37,182 nucleotides of DNA from a virus: IMG/VR virus record IMGVR_UViG_3300048586_000848, positions 1 to 37,182 of that record. The stretch is one strand, 5' to 3'. Below the pieces are notes generated by a model. The model had not been told where the DNA came from, did no database searches, and was given only the letters and a program-made list of their open reading frames with translations. This document shows positions 7,478-16,099 of this stretch, in pieces. Within the stretch, counting starts at the first letter, position 1; every line of letters begins with the position of its first letter. The position numbers and the translations under genes are program-made.

Positions 7478-7639
7478 CTAGCCTTGTATATTTTTATAGT
7501 ACTGTTTCACTATATATTCAACCTGCGATTTTCTTGTACGTACGTTATCCGCAGCGTCCTTGTCTATCTTATCCACTAATTCTTCATCAAGATGAAGATA
7601 TATCGCAATTTTTTTATTTTTAGCCATTTTGTTTAACAT
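7478..7639 (-). CDS. Ribbon-helix-helix DNA-binding protein (CopG/Arc type)
   Basis: A short reading frame encoding 53 residues. It fits the ribbon-helix-helix layout: a strand IAIYLHLDEELVDKIDKDAA, then helix A, the turn NVRTRKSQ and a second helix VEYIVKQYY. Such proteins bind operators as dimers and are often antitoxins or plasmid copy regulators. A second ATG at 7627 would give 49 residues, and neither start has a clear ribosome-binding site. It is convergent with the Panacea gene, 28 nt between stop codons. No toxin gene follows or precedes it, so it may be an orphan antitoxin or a regulator of nearby mobile genes. Confidence 0.72.
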   Translation of the reverse strand: MLNKMAKNKKIAIYLHLDEELVDKIDKDAADNVRTRKSQVEYIVKQYYKNIQG

Positions 7640-7846
7640 TTTGAATTTTAGTTTTTAACTCACCTTATGCAAAAGTAATATAAAAGTATTATAATATTAA
7701 AAAATTATTTTTTTTGTACTACTTGTATAACAGAAATATGGCAGAGGTTAAGTTAACTTTACTATAATTTATAGAGAAAGTTACTTTTTTATGACTGTTT
7801 TATCCAATTTATGGGGTAATTTTGCTTTTGTGTAAGTGGTAAGTTT

Positions 7847-8110
7847 TTAAGTAAACCTTTCTTCAGCATCTTCAATTTGTGCCGTGTAATACTTAATTAT
7901 AGCTCTCAGCTGGATGATTATGGAGTGGTCATTTGGCGTTGCTTCTATAACAGTTCTTAGAGCTTCTCTAAAATGTTCGGCGTTCTTTCTTGCATTTTTT
8001 ATGATTTGGGTTTTAAAATCTTCGTCAGAATCCGAGTCATATTTATATATTGGACCCATATCCACGATTCTTTCGCCGTCTTCGTCTAGGTATATAATTG
8101 GTAATGTCAT
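7847..8110 (-). CDS. Small acidic hypothetical protein
   Basis: An 87-aa acidic protein with no recognised family. The N-terminal part is Asp/Glu rich (YDSDSDEDF) and the C-terminal 50 residues are predicted helical. The start is supported by a GAGG site about 7 nt upstream of the ATG at 8110. A plus-strand frame over the same bases lacks such support and reads like a shadow. The gene is solitary in a gene-poor region. Confidence 0.5.
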   Translation of the reverse strand: MTLPIIYLDEDGERIVDMGPIYKYDSDSDEDFKTQIIKNARKNAEHFREALRTVIEATPNDHSIIIQLRAIIKYYTAQIEDAEERFT

Positions 8111-8138
8111 AATTTTACCTCATTATTATTTTATTTAA

Positions 8139-8799
8139 TATGAATGAAATGTGTTACCTGCTTATGTTTATAGTTACATATTATAACAACTATTTTTTAG
8201 TATCAACAATTTTTTTCAATTAAATACAATTATTTTTAATTATAAATAATTTTTACAAATTAAATGTAATTATCTTATGCAAAAAATATATTTCTACTAC
8301 TTACTATTTAATTATTAATAATGTTAATCTTAAACTAAGAGTGCTATTGTAGTTTTTTTAATTTTTATTAATTACTTTTAGCTATGAAAAATAATGCCAT
8401 AACAACTAGAACCACTGATTAATAATCAGTAGGTTATAACTAATATTACACCCTTATATTCCTTATTAACTAAGGTTTATAACTGTTACTAAAAATATAC
8501 CGAGTTCGTTGAGATTACTTTATAGATTACTTTTTTTCTAAAAATAGGGGGGATGCTAGCATTTTTTTGCATTAAAAGGGGGAATTTTGCATGCAAATCG
8601 CTATATATTAACCCTATTTTCATCATAAATCAGGATAAATTGCAGGTAATATTATAAAACAATTTTATTTTTGTCCGGTTATTTTTCATATATTAACCGT
8701 AGGTAACGCTGTTGACATAACCAAATCAGGAATTATATTATAGCCTTTAACATTGTTTAAATATAAAAAAACAGATTTTAACTTATTTATTAAAAAATA
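8139..8799. other. Gene-poor AT-rich spacer with palindromes
   Basis: No convincing gene was found in this 660-nt stretch. It holds an approximate direct repeat (8217-8233 and 8257-8273, about 17 nt, three mismatches, 40 nt apart) and two hairpins around 8410-8475. Two short palindromes, TGCTAGCA and TTGCATGCAA, lie near 8550-8600, flanking two G-runs. It may be decayed coding sequence or a junction between the island arm and the prophage region. Confidence 0.6.
8410..8475. repeat. Two adjacent palindromic hairpins
   Basis: AACC-ACTGATTA at 8410-8421 pairs with TAATCAGT at 8423-8430 and, after one bulged base, GGTT at 8432-8435, around a 1-nt centre. A second hairpin is CCTTA-TTAAC-TAAGG at 8461-8475. 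Each is followed by a similar GGTTATAAC / GGTTTATAAC sequence. The function is unknown. A protein-binding site or a remnant palindromic element are both possible. Confidence 0.45.
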
Positions 8800-8931
8800 A
8801 TGAAAAACATAGATTTTACTAATCAGGAACTACAAAAATTTAAGGAACCCTTCGAAGAACAAAAATGTACAGGATATGACGAGGATTTAGTTAATAAAGG
8901 TTTATCCGAACCTTTATTCCTCGTTCTTTGA
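8800..8931 (+). CDS. Small hypothetical protein, first half of an overlapping pair
   Basis: A 43-aa charged reading frame from ATG at 8800 to TGA at 8929-8931. Its stop overlaps a TTG start of the next frame in a TTGA arrangement. It has no recognised domain. It is either a tiny gene translationally coupled to the next one, or the N-terminal half of one gene split by a 1-nt frameshift between about 8898 and 8928. Confidence 0.4.
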   Translation: MKNIDFTNQELQKFKEPFEEQKCTGYDEDLVNKGLSEPLFLVL

Positions 8932-9209
8932 GCCGAAGCTTTCTTAATGAAAGCTGTCAAAAAGATTATTTATTAAATATTTTACCTGAGTTAAAAGCTA
9001 ATTTCTTTGATAATAGCCCAGAATTAACAGAAAAATACTTACAATGGCTAGGAGGTTATTACGAAGAATTATTACAATCACGCTACTATGACCCTAATGC
9101 ATCGGTGCAAGAATTTTTAGTAGAAGATGAGTTAACAGTAGAAGAACTAGAATGGCTTGATTCTGTTTTCTTATTCGGTCAAAATAGCGAAGAGAGTACA
9201 GAACAATAA
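8928..9209 (+). CDS. Small acidic hypothetical protein, second half of an overlapping pair
   Basis: A 93-aa acidic helical protein beginning at a TTG that overlaps the preceding stop codon. The composition (many Glu/Asp, aromatic residues at regular intervals) looks like real coding sequence. No ribosome-binding site precedes the TTG. It therefore depends on coupling with the upstream frame, or is the C-terminal part of a frameshifted gene of about 137 residues. No family was recognised. Confidence 0.5.
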   Translation: MSRSFLNESCQKDYLLNILPELKANFFDNSPELTEKYLQWLGGYYEELLQSRYYDPNASVQEFLVEDELTVEELEWLDSVFLFGQNSEESTEQ

Positions 9210-9567
9210 AATTTATCTAAAAACAGTAAAAAAGTTCCTATAACTAGCAGCCTTGATAATGCGTAGTAGATTTTTTATGATAGCAATAATAATAATTTTA
9301 GTAGTCTTACCGGCACTGCTACCATACTATATATACAGCTTTACTGACATCCTAGTAGTCCTACCTAAATCTTCCTAAAAATCACCTGTAGTTTCTCTAA
9401 GTATTTTATCTTTATTTATAAATTCTTCTAATACTTCTTGGTTAGGGGTGAATTGAGAAAAATATTTATAAACTCATCTCTTGACTGGCATAAATTTGTA
9501 ATATTGCAAATAGCAAAGTGTCTAAGTATGTGCTACAAATAATTTATAATATAAAATAGTTATATGT
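9210..9567. other. Short-gene or non-coding spacer
   Basis: This 358-nt AT-rich spacer contains only one candidate small membrane-peptide frame (9259-9378). A TATAAT-like sequence lies about 20 nt before the nuclease-like gene that starts at 9568. Nothing else was recognised on either strand. Confidence 0.5.
9259..9378 (+). CDS. Candidate small single-span membrane peptide
   Basis: A 39-aa frame beginning MRSRFF, followed by about 20 strongly hydrophobic residues with an Ile/Val-rich core and a short polar tail. The layout of positive residues then one membrane span resembles small membrane peptides, including some type I toxins. There is no clear ribosome-binding site and AT-rich DNA easily produces Ile-rich frames, so this is tentative. 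Confidence 0.3.
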   Translation: MRSRFFMIAIIIILVVLPALLPYYIYSFTDILVVLPKSS

Positions 9568-10443
9568 ATGGGAACCATAGGAGTGTGGAGTGATGAATTA
9601 AGAGCAGACGAATTAGATTTTACTCAAAAAATTATAACTTCATTTAAATCGCAAAATAATTGGACTAGTCAACTACTAAATGATGCTAAAATCAGAAGTA
9701 CGCTAGCATTGCTAGAACATCCAAAAAATATGAGTACAGATAATAGAAAAGCAGTAAAAGCCGATTTATTTGAAATACGCATTGCTAATGCGATCTATCA
9801 ATCGGGATGTAATGCAATTTATGAGTATAAAACAGGTGTTAATAAAACTTCGGTAGACTTTTTAATTCATGGCGACGAAAATAAAGGGCAGCATGATTGG
9901 TTAGTAGAACTAACAAGTTTGCGAGATAGTGAAGATATAAAACAAGCTACCACACAAAAGAGTGGTATATATTTTTACATTTCACCTGATAACAATGATG
10001 AAGTGAAAGATATCTGGAGAACTCAGCAAGCAATTTTAAGTAAAGTAGCAAAAAAGCCAGCTATACCTATAAAATTTCCTGTGCCAAATGCTACAACCTA
10101 CAATGCAATAGTTATTGATATGCGTGCTATAAATTTAGGGAAGGTAGATAAATATGATTTACAAATTATAATGTACGGTAGTCAACATCTTAGAAATATT
10201 GATGACGGGTTTTTATATAGAGAATTTATAACAGCGGATGGTTTTCGTAAGCCGATTCTAGGTATATGTGATCCAAAGTATGAAGATCCGAGAGCTCGAT
10301 ATTTTCGTGAAAGAATACATGCTGTTGGATTTATTAATGAAGAAAAATATGAACAAGGCGAGATAAATTCTCATATTCAAACTTATTGTAATCCTCATCT
10401 GATACCTTTAGGCCTAAAGATAAAGCTGCCCATTGAGAGTTAA
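9568..10443 (+). CDS. PD-(D/E)XK-like protein, possible lone nuclease
   Basis: A 291-aa protein of unrecognised family. Residues 60-120 show a restriction-endonuclease-like layout: E69 in a helix (KADLFEIRIANAIY), D97 in a strand (SVDFLI), then E114 in the strand WLVELTS. This gives an E...D...ExT signature rather than the usual ExK, so catalysis is uncertain. The C-terminal half carries alternating strands and helices with no known motif. The gene stands alone, with no methyltransferase or helicase beside it, just before the terminase genes. It could be a defence nuclease, a mobile-element toxin or a degenerate restriction enzyme. The function is inferred from motif spacing only. Confidence 0.5.
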   Translation: MGTIGVWSDELRADELDFTQKIITSFKSQNNWTSQLLNDAKIRSTLALLEHPKNMSTDNRKAVKADLFEIRIANAIYQSGCNAIYEYKTGVNKTSVDFLIHGDENKGQHDWLVELTSLRDSEDIKQATTQKSGIYFYISPDNNDEVKDIWRTQQAILSKVAKKPAIPIKFPVPNATTYNAIVIDMRAINLGKVDKYDLQIIMYGSQHLRNIDDGFLYREFITADGFRKPILGICDPKYEDPRARYFRERIHAVGFINEEKYEQGEINSHIQTYCNPHLIPLGLKIKLPIES

Positions 10444-10751
10444 TAACTATAAAACGTATGTAATCCGTGGAATAAATTATACAGATATACTGATAGTAGT
10501 CCCAAATACTTTTGTTAAAACATGTAAATTGAACTTATAAAACCATCAAAATTCATTGGGAAATACATATGATTCATTGACTATCGAAAAGTCCATTATT
10601 ATTATTTAATGATGACAACTTCTATTGGGTTTATTGTCCGTCAAGAGATGATTGCGTAAACTTATAATAGCCAGTTTTATTAAAACTTCTCCTTTATCTC
10701 TTATAACATGCTAAAATAAGGTTAAATTATTTTAATCGTTCATATATTTTC
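10444..10751. other. Non-coding spacer upstream of the terminase operon
   Basis: This 308-nt AT-rich spacer carries no convincing gene on either strand. It must hold the promoter of the late (virion) operon if that operon has its own. TATAAT-like sequences occur near 10665 but without a well-spaced -35 box. No attachment-site core could be recognised by eye. Confidence 0.5.
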
Positions 10752-11204
10752 ATGGTACAGACATCATATTTAAAAATCCTTGACGGAATCGGTGAAGATA
10801 GTCGTGCATTTTTCGGTAGTAAAAAACGAATAAAAGAATTTCTAGATTTAGTTTCTAATTGCGGTTCTGTAGCACTAGCTAGCAGTAAATGGGGATTATC
10901 GCCTTTGGAAGTACAGGAAGTGATCAGGAATGATACTGTTTTACAGAATTTAATTAGCCTTAGCATGAAGTTAGCCCTGGAAATTGCAGAAGGCGTGTTA
11001 TATGAGCGTGCCGTTAACGGTTATACTGAGGAAACTATTGTTGACGGGGTTAAGACGGGAGAAAAGAAGAAATATAGCGATAGCTGTCTGCTTAGTTATT
11101 TAAAAGCCAATTCCGGTAAATATAGCACTGCAAGAATTAGTGTCGGTAACAGGTCAAGTGATTTAGGACAAGGTTATGATATCGAGATACCTGATTTTGA
11201 GTAA
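10752..11204 (+). CDS. Phage terminase small subunit
   Basis: A 150-aa protein matching the small terminase subunit layout, which recognises the packaging site on phage DNA. The N-terminal ~60 residues are helical with a possible helix-turn-helix. Then comes the characteristic ALEIAEGVLYERAVNG segment, a turn rich in Gly/Asp/Lys, and YSDSCLLSYLKANSGKYS (around residues 115-132), a pattern widely seen in this family. The gene precedes the large terminase by 80 nt. The ATG at 10752 has no obvious ribosome-binding site. Confidence 0.82.
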   Translation: MVQTSYLKILDGIGEDSRAFFGSKKRIKEFLDLVSNCGSVALASSKWGLSPLEVQEVIRNDTVLQNLISLSMKLALEIAEGVLYERAVNGYTEETIVDGVKTGEKKKYSDSCLLSYLKANSGKYSTARISVGNRSSDLGQGYDIEIPDFE

Positions 11205-11284
11205 TTAGAGCTTTGTTTTTGCACCACCGGATGAACGCTGTGTGTTATTCTATTGATAATTTAAAGCTTTAGTTAGTAATTCAG

Positions 11285-12667
11285 GTGAAGAAACTACCCA
11301 AAATTAAATTTCCATGCAACTGGAGGCCTTATCCGTTTCAGGTAAAATTATGGAATTATTTACTTAGCGGCGGCAAGCAAGCCGTAGCAGTATGGCATAG
11401 ACGCTCAGGAAAAGATTTAGTCGGCCTGCATTGGATTACTTTATGTGCGCTGCGTAATCCGGGACTTTACTGGTATGTATTTCCAACCTTTGAACAGGCA
11501 AAACTTGCCATTTGGGATGCAGTAACCCTAGACGGCCGTAGTTATCTGTCGTTTATACCAAAAGATATGATAGCTAAAGTTGATAACGGTAATTTAACCA
11601 TAAGATTTAAAGGCGGCAGTATCATTAAATTTGTCGGTTGTCATACACCGGATAATTTAAGGGGCGCAGGAATTAAAGGTGTAGTAGTTAGTGAATATGC
11701 TGAAATCAATAAACCGGAAGCTATAGCCTCGGTATTAGTACCGATGCTGATTCGCTCGGGCGGATGGGTCTTATATTTATATACGCCAAGTAGCGATAGC
11801 TCTAAAACCCACGGCTATGATCTATATAAAAAGTTAGAGGAAGAAGAAGGTGCTTTTGCCCAGATTTTAAATATTGAGCAAACCGCCGACCATGAGGGTA
11901 ACCCACTGATAAAAGATACGGAATTAAAGGCAAGCGGTTTATCGGCGCAGCAAATAAGGCGGGAGTTCTATTGTGATTTTGATGCCGGAAGATTAAAACG
12001 GGAAGAAACAACTTTCGGTAGGCAACTGCAGCTAGCACAAAGCGAGGGTAGAATTACTCATATCCCTTATGATTCAGCTTTACTTGTTAATACTTACTGG
12101 GATGTTGGAGTTGTTGATTATACGGTTATCTGGTTTGTGCAGGAAAAAACCGAGTATTTAGACGTTATTGACTGCCATATTTCACGGGGTAAGGATTTCT
12201 ATTTCCTGTTAACGGAATTGAAAAATAAAGGTTATAAATACGGCAGGAATGTGCTACCCCACGATATGGGCAGGCGGCAACCGCCTAAGTTGGATACAAG
12301 GCTTAAACAGGCTAATGAAATAGCCGAAAAAATTGGATTTAATCCTTTTGTATTAGGGCGAATGTATCATAGGGAGGAAATGATCAGTAAAACACGGGAG
12401 CAGATTGGAAAATGTCGTTTTGATGCAAGTAAATGCGCCCAAGGGTTAAATTGCTTAGCTGATTTTGATGCAAGTAAAAGGAAGACCAACAGTAATTCAA
12501 CAATGATGACTGATGTTGCCGATAGTTTCATGTATATGGCTATGGATGCCGTAACCAAAAAAGAGCGGGAATTATTACAACCAAATTTTAATCGGAAATT
12601 ATTTAGCGTTATTGAAGAATATGACGCAACCAGCTCTGTTATTGATTATAATCCTTTTAAATATTAG
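11285..12667 (+). CDS. Phage terminase large subunit
   Basis: A 460-aa packaging motor with ATPase and nuclease domains. Walker A is WHRRSGKD at residues 37-44, Walker B ends at E138 in VVVSEYAE, and an SSDSSKTHG coupling-type stretch follows near 169-177. The RNase H-like nuclease shows three acidic residues: D273 (YWDVGVVD), D327 (LPHDMGRR) and D413 (VADSFMYM). All key residues are present, so the enzyme looks functional. The start is a GTG at 11285. The next gene begins 8 nt after the stop. The short length fits terminases of podoviruses and gene-transfer-like phages. Confidence 0.93.
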   Translation: MKKLPKIKFPCNWRPYPFQVKLWNYLLSGGKQAVAVWHRRSGKDLVGLHWITLCALRNPGLYWYVFPTFEQAKLAIWDAVTLDGRSYLSFIPKDMIAKVDNGNLTIRFKGGSIIKFVGCHTPDNLRGAGIKGVVVSEYAEINKPEAIASVLVPMLIRSGGWVLYLYTPSSDSSKTHGYDLYKKLEEEEGAFAQILNIEQTADHEGNPLIKDTELKASGLSAQQIRREFYCDFDAGRLKREETTFGRQLQLAQSEGRITHIPYDSALLVNTYWDVGVVDYTVIWFVQEKTEYLDVIDCHISRGKDFYFLLTELKNKGYKYGRNVLPHDMGRRQPPKLDTRLKQANEIAEKIGFNPFVLGRMYHREEMISKTREQIGKCRFDASKCAQGLNCLADFDASKRKTNSNSTMMTDVADSFMYMAMDAVTKKERELLQPNFNRKLFSVIEEYDATSSVIDYNPFKY

Positions 12668-12675
12668 GAGGGAAT

Positions 12676-14316
12676 ATGGGGTTTGGCAGATTTTTTAAAA
12701 ATCCTTTTAAAGCAACGGCAGCTGCTTTTGGCTTAAAGAAACAGTATAAAAGATTAACGGGAGAAGATCAGAAAGAGAAAGCACATGAAAGGTTGCGCTG
12801 GGCGCAGAATGCCTATAATGAGGCAGGAAGATTAAAGCAGGAATACGATAATTCCATCACCCCGCAAATTAAACAGCTAGAAGAAGCTTTTAATTCGGCA
12901 ATTCGCAGTCGTGCCAATTATGATTTAAAATTATCCGGTCAACAACTAAGTGCTCGTGAGCTGGAAAATATAATTAAAAGCAGAGAGCAGAAGTTAGAGC
13001 ATATAGGATCGGATATTGGAGCTAAAACTTCAGAATACGAATCTGCATTGGCTTATCATAAGGAAGAAGTAACAAAATTTCATGAACAGGGAACATCCTT
13101 GCAAGGTTTAGTTGATGTATTTAAAAAAGAATTACCGGATTTATCAAAGTCCATAGAAGAATATCAGAATTTGCCGCAGGAATTTTTAACCGGTTTTGAG
13201 CAGGCAAAGGAGAAGAGGTCTAAACTGGAAGGTTTTAGCCGAGAAGAAAGAGGAAAGGAAATTGACGAGTTTGAGGCAGGGGTTAATGAATTAAAGCAGA
13301 AACAAAGTGCCCTTGAGAAAGCCATCAAGGAGAAGTACGGCAGCTTATCGGCAAAACGTGAGGATTTACTGGGTAAACATACACAATTAACTTCTTCTTT
13401 AAAAGAATATAAAGACAGGCAGGATCAGTTAATTGCCAAGGAAGATATTTATAATCGCAAGCGCCATGAACTTGAGAATATAATTAGCGGTTACAGAGAA
13501 GAAGAAAATAAATATCGGGTTGAACTGGAAAAAGCAAAGAAAATAAAGGCTGATTACGATTTAAATGTTAAAGCGTATACGGAGAACGAAAACAGTATTA
13601 GCCGGTTACAGAAACAGGCAAAGGAGTATCAGAATATTACCGAAAACTATCAGAATCAAATCAATCATCAGTTAAGCCAGGGAGAAAAGTTTGAAGGCTG
13701 GGCTAAAGGTCATGCCAAGAAAGCCGGTAAAATCGCCGGCCTAAATTTAATCGGGGGTACGCTACTTGGAGGTTTGATAGGTTTTGGCGGCAATGGGCTC
13801 ATGGGAGGTCTTGCCGGAGGTATGCTTGGGGGTTTGGGCGGTCATTTAGCTAACAAAATATCCGGTCTGAATAAGAAGTTTCCTGCTATTAATGTTCCGG
13901 ATACCAATATCAATACAAGCCGCTACGAGGATTTACAGACTATTCTAGCAGGTAGAGCGGAAGATGGAAGAAAACTCGGTAAGAATGCTCCTATTTCTAG
14001 CGGCATGCTCGGCAATATCCCTAAAATCAACATACCCGAACTTGGGGGATGGCAAAGCCCTGCTCATTTTGGGCTCGACCAACTACCGGAGGTTCATAAA
14101 CTACCGACCATCGAGTCGGCACTCGGTAGATTAAAAGATCCAAAAGAATTAAATAATCTAACCCTAGGTTTGCCAAAAGTTACGGGACGAAGCGGTAAGG
14201 AGTATAATTTTGCGGTATTATATGATCCTATGTATATAACAAAATTTAAAAGTGTTATGAAGAAAGCACAAAAATATGGCGGTAATCTACTTGGTGGTAA
14301 TAAAGTTTATATATGA
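12676..14316 (+). CDS. Coiled-coil protein with glycine-rich hydrophobic segment (virion?)
   Basis: A 546-aa protein of unrecognised family. Residues about 30-340 are a long charged coiled coil. Residues about 350-395 are a glycine-zipper-like hydrophobic stretch (GGTLLGGLIGFGGN, GGLAGGMLGGLGG) able to insert in membranes. The last ~140 residues are Pro/Gly/Leu-rich and end in a lysine-rich segment. It lies between terminase and portal, with an AGGAGG-type site just upstream and an ATGA overlap with the portal gene, so it is co-translated with head genes. A structural or DNA-ejection role is inferred from position and the membrane-active segment. It is not a known terminase or portal partner. 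Confidence 0.6.
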   Translation: MGFGRFFKNPFKATAAAFGLKKQYKRLTGEDQKEKAHERLRWAQNAYNEAGRLKQEYDNSITPQIKQLEEAFNSAIRSRANYDLKLSGQQLSARELENIIKSREQKLEHIGSDIGAKTSEYESALAYHKEEVTKFHEQGTSLQGLVDVFKKELPDLSKSIEEYQNLPQEFLTGFEQAKEKRSKLEGFSREERGKEIDEFEAGVNELKQKQSALEKAIKEKYGSLSAKREDLLGKHTQLTSSLKEYKDRQDQLIAKEDIYNRKRHELENIISGYREEENKYRVELEKAKKIKADYDLNVKAYTENENSISRLQKQAKEYQNITENYQNQINHQLSQGEKFEGWAKGHAKKAGKIAGLNLIGGTLLGGLIGFGGNGLMGGLAGGMLGGLGGHLANKISGLNKKFPAINVPDTNINTSRYEDLQTILAGRAEDGRKLGKNAPISSGMLGNIPKINIPELGGWQSPAHFGLDQLPEVHKLPTIESALGRLKDPKELNNLTLGLPKVTGRSGKEYNFAVLYDPMYITKFKSVMKKAQKYGGNLLGGNKVYI

Positions 14317-15806
14317 TTAATCCTGAGCTGAACCTAATATTTGAGCATTTTGAAATATTAAAGGGCGAAAGAAACTCCTGGGAGTCATCACGAGCGGATA
14401 TCAAGAAATACGTTTGTCCGTCTTCTGAGAGAACCAGAGACGTATATGCAAGTATTCCAAGCTATGCAGCGGGAGTGCTAGCGAGTAATCTACAAAGTCT
14501 GCTAGTTAATCCTGCATCCAATTGGTTTTCTTTAACCCTGCCGCAAATAGAGGAAGATAAAGATACGCTTAAGTGGTGCCAACTGGTTACAAACAAGATA
14601 AACGAAGTATTTAACTGTCGGGCAACGAATTTTTACAGTCAGATTCATGAATTCTTTTTAACGTTGGCAACTTACGGGAGCGGAGTGTTTTATGTTGAGG
14701 AAGATCCAAAATTGCAGTTTTGCAGTTTTTTTCGGAATATTCCCCTCGATGAATGTTATTTTGAAGAAAACAGGCTTGGCTTTGTTGATAGTATATATCG
14801 TCAGTTTAAAATGGCTCTTAAGGTAGCAGCGAATGTCTGGGATAAGAATAGTAAACTGAAAGCAAAAGCAGAAAAGTTTCCCGATGAAAAAGTTACGATA
14901 TTACATGTAGTACGCCCTAAAGGTGATAGTAAGAATAAATCTTACGAATCATTGTATATTTTAATGGAAGATAAAGAAGTATTAAGCGAGTCCGGATATA
15001 ATTATTTTCCGTTTCTGGTTACTCGCTGGATAAAACATGAGGGAAGCGCTTACGGATATGCTCCGGCTCATCATGTGATGGCGGATATTAAACTGCTGAA
15101 TGAATACAGGATGCTTGGTATCAAGATCAAGCAGAAACAGGTTAATCCACCGCTACTTATTCCTCGGCAAGGGTATTTTCTACCTTTGAATATGGCACCG
15201 GGTCAAGTTAATCTTTATGAAAATGCCACTGCCGATAAAATAATTCCTCTGGCTAATCTGGAAAATATAGAATCAACGCTGGATGAACAGGAAAGATGCG
15301 AGATGGCTATTCGGGCGGCATTTTTTACCGATGTATTTCACTTACCGAAAGAAAACAAGGAAATGACGGCAAGTGAGGTAAGTATTCGTAGCGAGGAACA
15401 GATGCGGATGATGTCTCCTATTGTCGGAAGAATTGAGGCGGAATTGTTAGACCCTTTAATTCATAATGTTTTCAATATTCTGGTTAAATACAAACACATA
15501 GATATAGGAGGGATGAAAGAGCCGGCGATTGAAGCCCATTATATATCACCGCTTGCACGGGTACAAAGACTGGAATCGACACGTTCAATGGAAAACGTGC
15601 TTAGGTTTTTAGGAACTTGCGGGGCGGCAAACTTTGCACCGGAAGTTTATGATAATTTTAACTGGGACGAGGTTCTTAAATTATTTGCCAATTTGCATAA
15701 TTGTCCGCAAAGCATATTTAAAGACGAAGCGGAAGTTGCAAAAATCAGGCGTCTTAGAGAGCAGCAGCAACAATTAATGATCGGGCAACAAGGAGCAGGA
15801 AATTAA
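14313..15806 (+). CDS. Portal protein (T7 gp8-like head-to-tail connector)
   Basis: A 497-aa portal of the Head-tail_con family, the dodecameric ring at the capsid vertex through which DNA enters and leaves. Family hallmarks include an early ERNSWESSRADIKKYVCPS stretch, then AGVLASNLQSLLVNPASNWFSL near residues 50-71, and EDPKLQFCSFFRNIPLDECYFEENRLGFVDSIYRQFKM further on. The C-terminus carries a Gln-rich tail (RLREQQQQLMIGQQ), as in the T7 group. The start overlaps the previous gene by 4 nt and the stop overlaps the next start in TAATG, so it is tightly coupled within the head operon. Confidence 0.9.
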   Translation: MINPELNLIFEHFEILKGERNSWESSRADIKKYVCPSSERTRDVYASIPSYAAGVLASNLQSLLVNPASNWFSLTLPQIEEDKDTLKWCQLVTNKINEVFNCRATNFYSQIHEFFLTLATYGSGVFYVEEDPKLQFCSFFRNIPLDECYFEENRLGFVDSIYRQFKMALKVAANVWDKNSKLKAKAEKFPDEKVTILHVVRPKGDSKNKSYESLYILMEDKEVLSESGYNYFPFLVTRWIKHEGSAYGYAPAHHVMADIKLLNEYRMLGIKIKQKQVNPPLLIPRQGYFLPLNMAPGQVNLYENATADKIIPLANLENIESTLDEQERCEMAIRAAFFTDVFHLPKENKEMTASEVSIRSEEQMRMMSPIVGRIEAELLDPLIHNVFNILVKYKHIDIGGMKEPAIEAHYISPLARVQRLESTRSMENVLRFLGTCGAANFAPEVYDNFNWDEVLKLFANLHNCPQSIFKDEAEVAKIRRLREQQQQLMIGQQGAGN

Positions 15807-16090
15807 TGCAGATAGTTTTTAACAACTCCAAAAAAGAAAACATAAATTTTGAAACGTTAACTTCGTCGTATCGCAAGTTATTTTTAGGAACAAAAGAGGG
15901 AGAGATCATATTGAATGATTTATCACAAAAAGCTAGAATATTTATACCCTTAGGTAGTAGTAACTCTTCTGATTTATTGTATATTGAAGGTATGAGGGCA
16001 TTGTTTTTTTACATTGCTTCTTATTTAGAAGAAAAGCTAACTGAGGAAACTTGTATACAGGATTATGACCCATTTGAGAAGAAACACTAG
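15806..16090 (+). CDS. Bbp19-like small phage protein
   Basis: A 94-aa protein starting in a TAATG overlap with the portal stop. The pattern YRKLFLGTKEGEIILNDLSQKA followed by an EGMRALFFYIASYLEEKL helix resembles the Bbp19-like domain found in podoviruses related to Bordetella phage BPP-1, next to portal and capsid genes. Its role in those phages is not well defined. A part in head or tail assembly is plausible. Confidence 0.6.
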   Translation: MQIVFNNSKKENINFETLTSSYRKLFLGTKEGEIILNDLSQKARIFIPLGSSNSSDLLYIEGMRALFFYIASYLEEKLTEETCIQDYDPFEKKH

Positions 16091-16099
16091 GATAAAATT

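Noticed and set aside
7914-8138. 74-aa plus-strand frame opposite the 87-aa acidic gene
   Set aside because: It has no ribosome-binding site and is hydrophobic/Ser-rich, whereas the minus-strand frame has a GAGG site and protein-like composition.
8140-8223. 27-aa frame at the start of the gene-poor spacer
   Set aside because: It is very short, AT-driven in composition and without a ribosome-binding site.
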